DNA of 64,000 nt from Branchiostoma floridae (lineage: Eukaryota; Chordata; Leptocardii; Amphioxiformes; Branchiostomatidae), in the NCBI RefSeq assembly GCF_000003815.2, contig NC_049986.1, positions 25,039,128 through 25,103,127 of the forward strand, written 5' to 3'. Below, in pieces: positions 1 to 13,200 of the stretch. Every line of letters starts with the position of its first letter. Positions within the stretch are counted from its first letter, which is position 1. Made by a program: the position numbers and the translations under genes. The notes beneath the pieces were generated by a model that searched no databases, had not been told where the DNA came from, and saw only the letters and a program-made list of their open reading frames with translations.

Positions 1-1203
1 CATTGGGTACGACTATTCTCCGTCTGAAGCACAATAACATACAGAACCTGTCTGATGCGGTTTTCTCCAACCTCACCAGCCTGGAGACGCTTGATCTGTA
101 CAGCAACGCTATTCGCGTTCTCCCTGGCGGAGTGTTCTTTAACCTCACCAGCCTGAAGGAGCTTGATCTGTCATACAACAACATCCGGGTTCTCCCTGAT
201 GGAGTGTTCTCACATCTCACCAGTCTGCAGGAGCTGGATTTATCTGGTAATCATATAGCTGACCTCCCGGATGGAGTGTTCTCACATCTCACCCGTTTGT
301 TATGGCTTTACCTGTCCAACAATAACATCTCGAGTCTGTCCACTGGAGTATTCTCACATCTCACCAGTCTGCAGTACCTGTGGCTATCTGATAATCACAT
401 AGCTGACCTCCCGGATGGAGTGTTCTCACATCTCACCCGTTTGATATGGCTTTACCTGAACAACAATAACATCTCGAGTCTGTCCACTGGAGTATTCTCA
501 CATCTCACCAGTCTGCAGGGTCTGTCTCTATCTGATAATCACATAGCTGACCTCCCGGATGGAGTGTTCTCACATCTTACCAGTTTGGATGAACTTTACC
601 TGTCCAACAATATCATCTCGAGTCTACCCACTGGAGTGTTCTCACGTCTCACCAGTCTGCAGTACCTGTATCTATCTGATAACCATATAGCTGACCTCCC
701 GAATGGAGTATTCTCAAATCTGACCAGTTTGGTACAGCTTTACCTGCGAAACAATATCATCTCGAGTCTGCCCTCTGGGGTGTTCTCACATCTCACCAGT
801 CTGCAGGAGCTGTGGCTATATGATAACCATATAGCTGACCTCCCGGATGGAGTATTTTCAAACCTGACCAGTTTGGTAAAGCTTTATCTGCACAACAATG
901 ACATCTCGAGTCTGTCTACTGGAGTATTCTCACATCTCACCAGTCTGCAGCTCCTTTTAATAGCTGGAAACCCATGGAGGTGCGACTGTAATCTACATGG
1001 TGTAACTGTAATGACTTCAGCACGTCTGCGCGCTTTGATCAGGGATACCCCTACCTGCAGCTCCCCTCCCCACATGGAAGGCGTCGCGCTGTCATTTGTT
1101 ACAGTAGACACAGTTTGTCAGAGCCGCGGGGACTGCATCACGGGAAGTGTTGACGCCACTTGTGCTTGCAATGTGCGCTGGACTGGCCCATTCTGTGAGA
1201 CAG
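1..1203 (+). CDS. Exon: 13 LRRs, LRRCT cap and EGF-like half module
   Basis: The exon is open from the window edge (frame of base 3) to a donor after ACAG at 1203. It encodes about 13 repeats of 24 residues with the pattern LxxLxLxxNxIxxLxxGVFxxLTSL. An LRRCT cap follows, beginning NPWRCDC with four cysteines, and then a short EGF-like stretch ending WTGPFCE. Repeats 4 onward alternate between a DNHIADLPDGVF type and an NNNISSLSTGVF type, so the unit of recent duplication is a 48-residue pair. The GVFxxLTSL consensus resembles that of lamprey VLRs and other extracellular LRR proteins, which suggests a binding ectodomain. The signal peptide and LRRNT must lie upstream. Confidence 0.93.
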
Positions 1204-4200
1204 GTAGGATTCTTTAAATACTCTTAAAACGGTTTTAATAATGCATCAACAAACTCGTAAAAACAAATTACTTCATGTTCATTGGATGAAAACAATTTGG
1301 AGCAAAGTACCCTAAATTGGAAAAGTTTGAAAAGCTCCAAAATGCTCTGCAATGTCTTCAAGGCATCTCAGTACAAGTAAAACAGCCATAATAATGCACG
1401 GGGCATATATATGTAATGTTTGTACAGTGGTTTAAACTATGAATTAATATGCAAAAATGGGAGGAAGACAAATTTTAGTAGTCTAAAGGAAACAAGGGTA
1501 GGACAAGTTAAGACTAAGTTCATAGTTAGGATAAACTTGTTCTCGAACTAGATCTCTTTTGCCTGTCAATTCACAGCCAGGATATAAAAAAACTCTCTTC
1601 AACAATATTTTGCCAGTGTTATTGACGAAAAACACCGGATGGCTGTCTAAAAAATCTAACGGTCTTCAAAATGATATCCAGTTGGTTGAGAAACTACCTT
1701 TTTGGTGCAACTTATTACCTGGATGTCTAACCTTCATCGGCGTTACTCTTGCTTCAAACGAAAATAACTTCAGACTTTCCTGACCAGAAAAACATGTTTA
1801 TAATGACATTCGGTCATTTTCACTTTCAGATGATAACTTGGCCTTTGGAAAGAAAGCATCACAGAGTTCGACCCGAGCCTTCAATGGAGTATCAGCTGGA
1901 GCCGAAAAGGGTGTGGATGGTTCCGTTACTGACTGCGCTGTAACAAACCCGGAACAACAGCCATGGTGGCAGGTGGACCTGGCAGGTTACTACAGGGTCA
2001 GCCGGGTCAGAGTTATAAACCGCTTCGATGTGGGTAAGTTGATGTTCACCTTGCTTAATATCCTTAATACCCCTGTCACATTATGTACGTTCTTCGGACG
2101 TACTTCGCGATCGCTGGGAGGTCGGCCAATTATAAGATCTTCAGAGGGTCTTGCGTATTTGTCGCCCAAAAACTGTCCCTGTCACATATAAGCGAGGCTC
2201 GTGCAATCTCCAATAAATAAATCTATGATAATGAACCTCCCATGACCTTTTGCACGCGGACAAGATAACACAAAATGTTCCTCACAATTACAAAAAGGCA
2301 AGAGATCAATAAATGTTTATTCTTTTGTTGTCGGAATCTTTTTAACCAATTAATGGAATGCACACGGGCATACTAGAGATGAAAGAAAAGTGTGTCACAA
2401 AGCCAGCCTACATACCACCACAGGGGCCACAATGTCAGAATTACCCTCCCATTTAAAGAAATTTAATATTTGCAAACAAACGTAATTCGGGCGTAAGTCG
2501 AGCGAACCTCGCTCGACTGACGGGCGTTCGCTATCCGATCTTGCAGGACATCACTAAATGCCTCCCGGGGTATCGCTAAATGCCTCGCGGGATATCGCTA
2601 TATGCCTCGCGGGATATCGCTATATGCCTTGCAGGACATCACTACATGCCTCGCGGGATATCGCTATATGCCTCGCGGGAGATCGCTATATGCTTAGCGG
2701 GATATCGCTATATGCCTCGCGGGATATAGCTAAATCCCCCCCCCCCCCCATCACTAGCGTTTTCGCCCTCCCTGGAGCATTTTCCCCTCCCCCCTAAGAA
2801 TACTGCTTTCCGGGGGGTTCTCAAGAGCAGCTGGGTACGTGTCACATATTACATGCACTTGGGTGTAACGTATATGATATTTGATATACATTTTGCTAAA
2901 TGCTACATAAACACTGGTAAAGTACCAGTCTTTAGAAACACGGGTAAATACGTTCCTAAAAATACAAGAAAAAAACAGTCATCTTGCAGATTAAAATGTT
3001 TGCATAATTGATACAAGGGACCCAACCCTCCTTCTCCGAAACAAGTCAACTACCTTATTAACATAGAATTACGGTAATATTAACACTATGCCTGAAGTTT
3101 TTGCCCTTGTAGTCCGGTTGCCAGACCCAATTATTTTGGATAACCTTGCAATGCGGTCCATACAAAGTTTTTTTGCTGTTTCTATACCTCTGAGGTGTGC
3201 TCTATCAAAATCTGGATGATGCCACTCTGTCATCATTGGGCAATCCGCACAATTTGCAAATTAAGGCGGTTAGGGCAGCCCTGGCTGTCTGTAAACAGCC
3301 GAACGAATAAATGGCTGGAGTTATTTATCAAACTCGTGTACTTATTCTGAAACTGCATTTTGTGATTTATACCAATGAACTTCTAAAATGTCAGGTAAAC
3401 CCGTTTTTTTTGCGGAGGGGGGGGGGGGGGGCGTGATCACTAGCCGAGGAGGGGGAGATCGCTGTGACAGAAAAATGGCAGTTCTTAGCCTGGTGAACTT
3501 TCTCCACTTGTTAGCTTAGGCGTGCTTTACCGGGCCGAGTCTGCTAAACATGGGTCTGTTTTAGTCAGTCTATTATGATATCCAGCCATTCGACATCGCT
3601 CTAACTTAAACCAACCCCGTAAAAAATCCCTGGCGTGCGCTAATGTACTTGGCGGATGGGCTACACCATAGAAGTAACGGCGAGTTCCCGATGGCATTGT
3701 TGGGCTACAGCAAGTAACTTTTATGGATAAATGGATAATTTTGAAAATAGACACCATAGACATTGTATCAAGAATTGAAGCAACAAAACATGGTACCACA
3801 GCCATGCATTCCTGTAGTCAAGAGCTAGAAGGGCGCAATGGTAGATTGGTATGTTGACAACTTCACTTATGGCTTCCATATTGTTAGCACCATTACGGCT
3901 ATCCAACTATCTTCACTTCTATAACTACAGTCATCGCTACCTCGCTAGTGTCGTAAAAGTACAACCAAGAGGCTACCGCACAAATTATTTGCCCATTTTG
4001 GTACTTTCTCATGCAATGGTCAGGGTTTTCTAAATGGAGTCTCAGAAGAACTTTTAAGTTTCAAGTAACACCGCAGACGTGTATCATTGACCAAATGACA
4101 TTAACATGTGAAACATGTCACCACGAGATACTGAAGCTTAGATATACAATGTAAAGCGAAGGGGTTGGACTGAAACTTAAATGACTTTTCATAACAATTT

Positions 4201-7200
4201 TAAAAACACCTTGTGACAAACGCTGTTATAATGATAATGGCTATAGAAGACAAAGCTTGACAAATCAGGCCTTCAGGCTACATTAAAGACGATTGATGTA
4301 ATGTACCCTCCTCAGACACAGCAGCACCGACCAGTGCTCCTGGATGTGGAGGTATCCTGACGGCTCCCCCTGGAGGTACTGTGACGTCACCCAACTACCC
4401 CGAGAACTATGGCAACGATGAGACTTGTGAGTGGACGATCACCGTGCCCGAAGGAAGCAGGGTTCTTCTCACGTTCGGCAGTTTCAACCTGGAGAACAGT
4501 TGGGACTATTTGACTATATACGATGGAGGCAGTGATAATGCTACAGAACCGCAAAGGTATGACCTGGCCGGCCAGACAGTTTTCTCACAGAGTAGAGAAG
4601 TCTGGATAATGCAGAGATTGAGTTCTGGTGTTAATTACTAGCTTCAAAGTTTCAATGTTGTCTGGGTAACATAAACAGAAGCAAGAATGATTCATTTTGA
4701 TTCCCAGGTTAACAGGTTCTTCTTCTTTCGTTTCATCACTACACTTGTAGGTTAACAGGTAACGCAAAACCAGACCCCATCACCAGTACATCTAACCAGA
4801 TGTTCGTGAGGTTTACATCTGACGGTAGTGTCACGGCTCCGGGGTTCCAGTTCTCCTACACAGCCACAGGTAAGATGTTTAATTACAGGGAGCATGTTTG
4901 CATTGGAACCTTCGCCAATGATAATTTCTAATAACGGTAATTGTGGTATAGCAATCTTACTGTAGGAGGTATGATTAGATGTTACAGAAATCTATTATGT
5001 AGTTAGGACTCTCAACCTATCATAATATCTGTAAACTTTACAAGCATTTCTAGGCTAGGAAATCTACAGAAATTATCTTCCTACTGAAATCATCTCACCC
5101 AGTCTTTATCAAAACGTGAGGGTTTCATTTTCCATGTTTTTTTTTAAAGCTTACCTGAAATTACATTCCCTCTGTCACATACATATTTGTTTGTTTTTTT
5201 CTGAAAATATCTATGTCAGATTTAGATACATTTTACACTATAGGTGACGTAAGAATGTGTACTACGTGCTCCTTGGTGCCATAAATCAACAACGATCGTG
5301 ACGTCATCTGTTTGACTCCCCGTAGCTAGTATGGCTGCCGTATGGGAAAACATATGCGGACCCATATCCACACGTATTTCCACATGTATGGAAATGTGTT
5401 ACTTTTGAAGATGTCCGGATGGCAGCCAGGAACATTTCTACTTGTCACCGTGCGCGTCATGACTTGTTTTACAGGAGACACATTAATGGTGCGGGTTGGG
5501 CCGAACGAGAACTTCACCCAGAATCACCAATGTGGACAGACTTACGACGCTGGCTCAGCGTTAGCGTTGGTCCCGAATATAGAAGCGGACTGCGACCCGC
5601 CAATGTACGGCCGTTACGTGTCGGTACAGGCAATACCACCATTGGGCGTGAACACAACCGGTTTGGTACTGTGCGAGGTCGAGGTTTATGTTACAGGTTA
5701 GACATAGCTCTGTTTTTTAATGTCCATACCAAAAAGAATGGTGAAAAGGGAAGGCTTAGTGTGTAGCGATAATCAAGCGTACAACCCGAAAACGTCGTTT
5801 ATGTTTTTTTAGTTATACAAACTCCGCTGTCAGTGCACGTGGTACCGCACTCATGCGACATCCCTGGATACAACATTTAACATGGGACAAAAGACAAAAT
5901 ACGCATACAAGATTTAACTCATGACAGCACTTCTTGCCTATTATACAATGATTATGTTTCTACTTTCTTCAGTTTCCTGAGGTTCTTCCTAATTTGTTTC
6001 AATACAATCGGATCCTGATTACCTCTATCTTCATCGCTACCTTCTTCCCCCAACGACCGGTCATACCACTAAGAAGGTAGATAGGTAATTACTTGTCAAG
6101 GTTGTCAAGGGTGTTTCAGGAAACTTGGAACTGACTGGCGTTTATTCTAGCCCTTTTAAAGGAGTGTTTGTTATCCTGCTGGTACAATGTCTTGTTTCCA
6201 ATGCCTGTTTGTTTCTGTTCCTTTTCTATCTGAAGGTTTCTGCTGTGACCACACCATAGGAATCCTTAACGGCCAGATCACTGCTATCGACGGCTACTGC
6301 TCTGGGAACGACATCCAGTTCTCTTGCGACCCTGGATACGAGCTCGCGGGCAGGTCCAGTGCCACGTGCCAAACGGACGGGAGTTGGGACGGGGAAATTC
6401 CGACTTGCCAACGTGAGATAGTTAATGGTTAATGACCCGCCCGAGATGTATATGGTGTCATAACGCCTGGCCCTTTGCTATAACCACCGAAAAAAAAACA
6501 CCGAGTGAGCGAAGCGAACGAGGTGGTTTTATGAGGTGGTTATAGCAAAGGACCAGGCGTTATGACACCATGTACACTGAGGAACAGGCGGGTCATTAAC
6601 GTTATTATCATATAGCCTACCCAAACTTGCAAACTCCTGTATGACGCATAGATCCCTTGTACTACACGTGTGAATTCCTTTGTCGAATTTCTGAAAATTC
6701 ACATTTGTTCTTTGGTACATACATTTGTGATGAGATAACAGAAGGCATTTTGAAACCAAAATTTCCACAGAAAATATTCAAAACATTGCAGTCTTTGGCT
6801 TTTTAGAACAACAAAACTCATTACCAATGTTAACAGAAGGAGCCATTCTCCCCTTGCAGTTACTTCTTTCCTCTGCTCTGGCATGTTTCGCTCCTTTTCA
6901 TTGGCCAATGCCTGCATATCCTTTACTTTCTTGTGTGTATAGATCCTTCTGATTGGTCAGAATGAATCGACATCGGTGCCGTTGTCAATTTGCATCGACA
7001 TCGGCACCGTTGTCGATTCATTCTGACCAATCAGAAGGCGCGGGCTGGCCGAAATTTATGTGTTACGGCGTCATAACCAACGTGGAACGGGGCCTTCTGA
7101 TTGGTCCGCGGCGCCTGGCTATATGATAATAACCATTATTACCTACCCAAAGAAGGTTATGTTTCGGGTGCCGCCGCGCGTGTGTATGTGTGTGTATATG

Positions 7201-10200
7201 TGTGAAATTGAAAACTCGAGAATGCTTGGATGGTCTCGATATTTGATATGTGGTCTTGATGAGACTAAATCTTACTCCCCCTAGCGGCTTGTCACGGTGC
7301 TGCAGTTTTGATATATCGAGTTTGGGTGATTTTTGAGTGGCAGATATGAGTAAAGCGGTGTAGGTTTGGGCCCCTGGCGGCCAAAAAACTGTAGGGGCCG
7401 GTTTAGTTTCAGACTATTTCTATTCAAGTCTCAATAGTACAAAACAAGTTAGTTCAACCTGGAGTACCTGTCCAAAATCCACCTGTATATAAATGCGTTT
7501 TTCTTATATTCTATGATTTCGTTATGTGGTTTTACTCAACATTATATTACTTTTGTTATATGCTTTGCTTGTCTGTAACTGTTTCCAATGTTCTTTTTGT
7601 AATCTCAATTTGTTTCTGATGACGACACGAAAATAAGCGTGCTGAGCTTGAGTGTGTCGCAGTCACGTTATGTACTTATCTGTTGCAATAATAAAAAAAG
7701 TTAGGTCTGTAAAACATGGAACTTCCACAATGGAGCATTGTAAGAGACTAACGTAGGAAACTGCTGCACACCACATTGTGGCATGATATGGTTTATTAGA
7801 CAGCGTTTCCACCACTACTGAAATATGGTACTAAAGATCGGAATTCAAACGGTTGCACCGTCCTGTAGATTGTCAGAAACAACCCAAAATTTGCAATCTC
7901 ACAATGACTGCAGACTTAATCATTGGACGGATTTGGGGTTCTGGCCCATGGACTATATGGCAAAAAAGGAATTAACTCATAAATACAATTAGCACCATTT
8001 CAATGACTAACCCGTTTTTATACGTTAAAAAATTCAGTACTAGATAAATGGACTAAAGTCTCACTTTCCTGCTGGTACAATGTCTAGTTTCCAATGCCTG
8101 TCTGTTTCTGTTCCTTTTCTATCTGAAGATATCTGCTGTAACCACACCATAAGAGTCATGAATGGACAGATCACTGCTACAGACGGCTACTGCTCTGGGA
8201 ACGACATCCGATTCTCTTGCGACCCTGGATACGAGCTCGCCGGCAGGCCCAGTGCCACGTGCCAGAATGACGGGAGTTGGGACGGGGAGACTCCGACTTG
8301 CCGACGTGAGATAACGTCTTGATGACGTCACCGGCATGATTCTTTTATTCGATTCTTGTAACAACCTTTAAAGGGCCTTCACACGGAAATCGAATTAGCA
8401 GGAATCAAGCCGAACCAGCCGGAATGAAGTATTTGCAAACTTCGTGTCACATTCGGGGCCATTCGGGTGGGAATTCCAAATGGGCCTTAAATCCCCTTCA
8501 CACGAGGAGAAATGAGCCGGAATGCCGTCAGAATGAAAATTCTTGTTTATTCCTGTGAATTCGTAGTGCATTCTAGACAGTCTTACGGCATTCGAGATAT
8601 TCTTTCGGCCACATTCTGACAGGATTCGAGGTGGCTTGCCGTTTCGGTTCTCCATCGAATGAGATAAGAATGTTTCGAATAATGTTAGAATGCCGTAGAA
8701 TGCGGTCAGACTGCAGTTAGAATAGTTAGAATACACTAAGAATCCACTACGAATGCCATTCGATATTTCTCCACTTCGAATGCACCTCGACAGTTTTTAA
8801 CATGTCAAAAACTTTCGAGCCAGCCAAAAGAACGGGGACGAATATCTCGAATGCAGTAAGAATGTTTAGAATACAGTACGAATTGCGAGGAATTGCCACG
8901 AATAGAAAAAGAATTTCATTCGGACGGAATTCCGACTCATTCGTGCTCATAGGTAGATAATGTGCATGTCAGGCTTTCGAGGTACATCGGGTGCAAAATG
9001 TTTTCTCCTAGGCCTGTTGTCACTGTCTCAGGCGCCAATATGTAATGTATGCCTAAAGGGATTGTGACTGCCGTTTGTTTGATGCATAAAGTAATACAGA
9101 ATTGAAATGCCAGCCTTTCTTGGTCAACTGGCCGATCGATGCGGGATTCTTTATACACTTAGCCCTCTCCCCCGCCCATAATCAGGCATGTCGTGCTTGT
9201 CGTGACATCGTTCTTATCATTGGGCGGGAGTCATTGATTTGCTTTGATTTGATTTTTATCAAGAAACCGTTTAGTCCATTTGGGTTAATCGTCCACGGTT
9301 CAAAACAATCAACATGACTATACAACATACATTTAAAAAAAATACAACAGTCAACAATCAAAGTATTTACAAAGGAGCACAGTGTCTTAAGGTCAAAGCT
9401 CTAGTTAACAATGTTTGAGATGGCTTGGTTAAAACTGGACAATGTACACAGTGCCTTAATGTCGACGTCAGATGGCAATGAGTTCCAGAGTATATTTGCT
9501 CGGTACAAGAAGGTAAGTTTTAACTGTTTGTTTTAGGTTTGGGTGGTCTGAAATTGTTGGATACAGAAAGTTCTGACAGTCATATCCATGATGGACGAAG
9601 AAGTTGGCAGATATGATAAAATCCAAAGTGCATGATCTAAAAACTTTGATATTGTTGTAAATAATATAAATCTAGATAAATTCAATATGTTTTGACCATT
9701 TCAATTCCAGGGGCCTGCTGTAACAATACAATCAGCATAACGAACGGCCAAATCACCGCCAATAACGGCTTCTGCTCTGGGAACAGTATCCACTTCTCCT
9801 GTGACACAGGGTATGAGCTTGTCGGCAGCTCTTTTGCTGTCTGCCAGCAGGACAAAAATTGGGACCGAGAGACTCCAACATGCCGACGTGAGTTGACGAA
9901 AGTGGTTCTGATTTCTCTTCTTTGCCATTTTTTGTTTTCTGCAAGAAAGAGAGTACCGACCAGGGTACGAGATTTCTCGAAACTTCATAGACCTTAATCG
10001 GGGATGGGTGATGATAATTACTTGAGTTTTGACCTTTTCATTATGTTGTTTTAAACTCTCTATACAGAGCCTTAGCCGTTCTTCATGTCAGCTTTATACA
10101 TTTTCAGGTATCTGCTGTGACAATACCACTGAAATCCTAAACGGACTGGTTAATGCTACCGACGGTTACTGCTTTGGGAACGACATCCAGTTCTCCTGTA

Positions 10201-13200
10201 ATCCTGGGTACGAGCTTTTCGGTAGGTCCTCTGCCACCTGCGAAGACGACGGAAGCTGGGGACGAGAACTTCCGACTTGTCAACGTGAGATAGTAATCGT
10301 TACTCTCCAAGCAGAGGTTGGTGGGAAAAATCGTTACTTTCTCCTTTCATAATTTTTTCCCGACCGGCCTTCCCACCGGCGGTCGAAAAAAAAAATCATG
10401 AAAGGAAAAGGTCATGATTTTTCCCATCAACCTCTGCATGGAGAGTAGACAGCGCCATGACTTACCCTAACTTTTGCTATCATAGTTTGATATTATCTTA
10501 ACACTACTCACACGTCGCTCTGTGCGGTGTAAGGTTAGAGTTTTGGTATCATAGTTAGATATTATCCTAACACTACTCACACGTCGCTCTGTGCGGTGTA
10601 AGGTTAGAGCTTTGAAATCATAGTTAGATATTATCCTAACACTACTCACATGTCGCTCTGTGCGGTGTAAGGTTAGAGTTTTGGTATCATAGTTAGATAT
10701 TATCCTATATAACACTACTCACACGTCGCTCTGTGCGGTGTAAGGTTAAAGTTTTACTATCATAGTTGGGTATTATCATAACACTACTCACACGTCGCAC
10801 TGAGTATAGTTTCTAATGCCTGTTTGTTACCTTCGCCAAGAAGGTTATATTTTGGTTAGAAATTTTTTGGGTGTCCCAATATGTAGGTCAATCTCATATA
10901 ACTCGAGCAGCTGTGAATGGAATTTCACAATATTTGGTATTTGAGTAGCGGTTGCGTATACCAAGGTTTTGTACGAAAATGGTACTTCTGCAAGTTCTGG
11001 CACTTTCTGTCGTGAGTGCAGCGGGGTGAGTGTGTGTGTGTGTGTGTGTGCGCGTACAAGATAACTTTTGACGCTCTGGATCGTTTTGCATTATATTTGG
11101 TAATTACCTCAATGGAATGTCATGGAGGTTATATTTTCTGTTATGTGTCTCTGTCTGTGTATAGGATTACTCAAGAACGGCTGGATAGATTGGTTACATA
11201 CTTGTTGTGTTGGTGGGTGTGATGAAAGCTTGAATCGATGAGATTTTGGGCGCCGTATCTGTCGTTATAATCGATGTAATAATATCAGAAATCACCCCTA
11301 TATCTGGGATACATTGGAACAGGCATCGTGCTTTAAGTGTTTGTTAATAGGCTTAGCTCCAAGCAGATAGTGAAGTGATTTGTATGACAGCTGTTTGGGG
11401 AACCCCGAGTTTTTAAATATGATAATTCGTTTTATTTATGTCTGCTTAGGATATCATGGAGATGTGAAGCGTAAGTATAATTGTAAGAAGTTGAGGTACA
11501 TTTAACGGTAATGCTTAACAGGTATGGATGTCTTACATACTGTACTGCTGATATGAGTGACATGGTGATTAAAATGCCATTAGGTCCTCTCATCTTAGAT
11601 GGGTTGGGTTTCAGAAGTTTTATGGGCGATACAGATGTTCTGATTTCGTTACGATAAGGGACAGTTGTTAGTTGTCTCTTTCGTAGCCAATGGTACTTGT
11701 TTTTTGCCAGACGGGGTTGGCGCCAAGTATTCATCTTACAGTTGGTGTAGGGCTGCCAGAGGAAAGTGTGCACCTCGTTTTTGTATCGTGTGAACAGCTG
11801 ATGTTATGACATATTGGTGGAAAATCAAATCACCATCTGACTAAAGTTGGCCACATCCCTTCTTCTTTCTGAGTTTCCCAACTTCCTCCCACCACACCGC
11901 TCTGAGGCACATAGTCGAACCTCAATAATGCTGACAACCTTAGTTTAAATGTCAAACATTAAGCTTAAGGAACACCACGCTACCATATGCCGTCGACCTC
12001 TTAAACGCACATTACACAATTAAGTGTCACATTTTAATAATTACTAATCAGATGGACATCCTCTGTGTCATTAAATAAATACACCACTACTTTCCCATAA
12101 CATTTATAACCGTTACTCTCAAATACGACCGACTATAAACATACATACCATCCACAAAAAAGCAATAAATATTTCATGGAGGTATGAGGTCCCCGGACTC
12201 TAGTTATTTAGGTGTTTGAAAAACGACGGTCAAGTTCGATTATGGGCGTCCTGGCGACAAGTTGCGGTACTGCAGCGGAGCGTCGAAGTTGGCGTTAAAG
12301 TTATCCTGAAGTGGCAGGTTGAGGATTTTTGGCTAGTGGATACGTCTTTGGGTAGGGAGTAAGTCGTGTAAGTTTGGGCCCCCTGGCGGCTTGTTTTGAA
12401 CTGCAGTGGGCGATTTTGTTGTTATCTTTGAAAGAGAGTAAATCAAGCAGGGGTTGGTGGATTTGCATTATTTTTGGTATGTACATACCTTAGGTAATGG
12501 TTAAAATCCTGAAATGTATTGTATTCAAATCGGGGCTTAATTTATATGATAATCAGAAGAATGTGTAAATCCTTCAATCGACCTCTTTCCTGGACAGTCA
12601 GTGCTCAGTGTCTAACTACATCTGTGCTGCAGACTTGTGTAGTTCATGACATATTTGTGTCAGCAAAACATAGATGTTATTGTTGCTAACACATTGTTTA
12701 TTAGTTCTCACTTTGCAAGTGCCATGTTGTTTGTTTGTGCACTATGGGAAGGGGTTTCTCCATTTTGATGTCAAGGGGTGTTTTTCCCCTTATTTTGGTG
12801 ATGCTTATGTGGCAGGGAAAAGTGGAAGCTTGGTGGTTTGTGGCCTTTTCATTACCTTTGCCAAGAAGATTAAACTTTTGGTTAAGGCTTAAGCCATAGT
12901 ATTAGGTGAGTCTTTATGTAGGTCAACAGTATAACTGGAGAACTGATTGATGGATCTTCATGATACTTGGTATTGAGTAGCGGTCGCAGAAACAAAGGTT
13001 GAGTTTGAAAATGGTTCGCCCGGTATCTTCCGTCGGTACTGCAGCGGGCTCAGTGTGTGAGTGTGTGCGGATAACATAACTTGAGAAGCTTTCAAACCTT
13101 TAAGTCATTGATAAAGGCCTTCTCCATAACAACCCTTGATTGTTTGGCGAAGGTATGTGTTTCGTGGAACTCTAATTTCTATTCCTTTTCTATCTGAAGA

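Noticed and set aside
2535-2740. CRISPR-like array from 22-bp repeats
   Set aside because: Units are directly contiguous with no unique spacers; it is a minisatellite in a eukaryotic intron.
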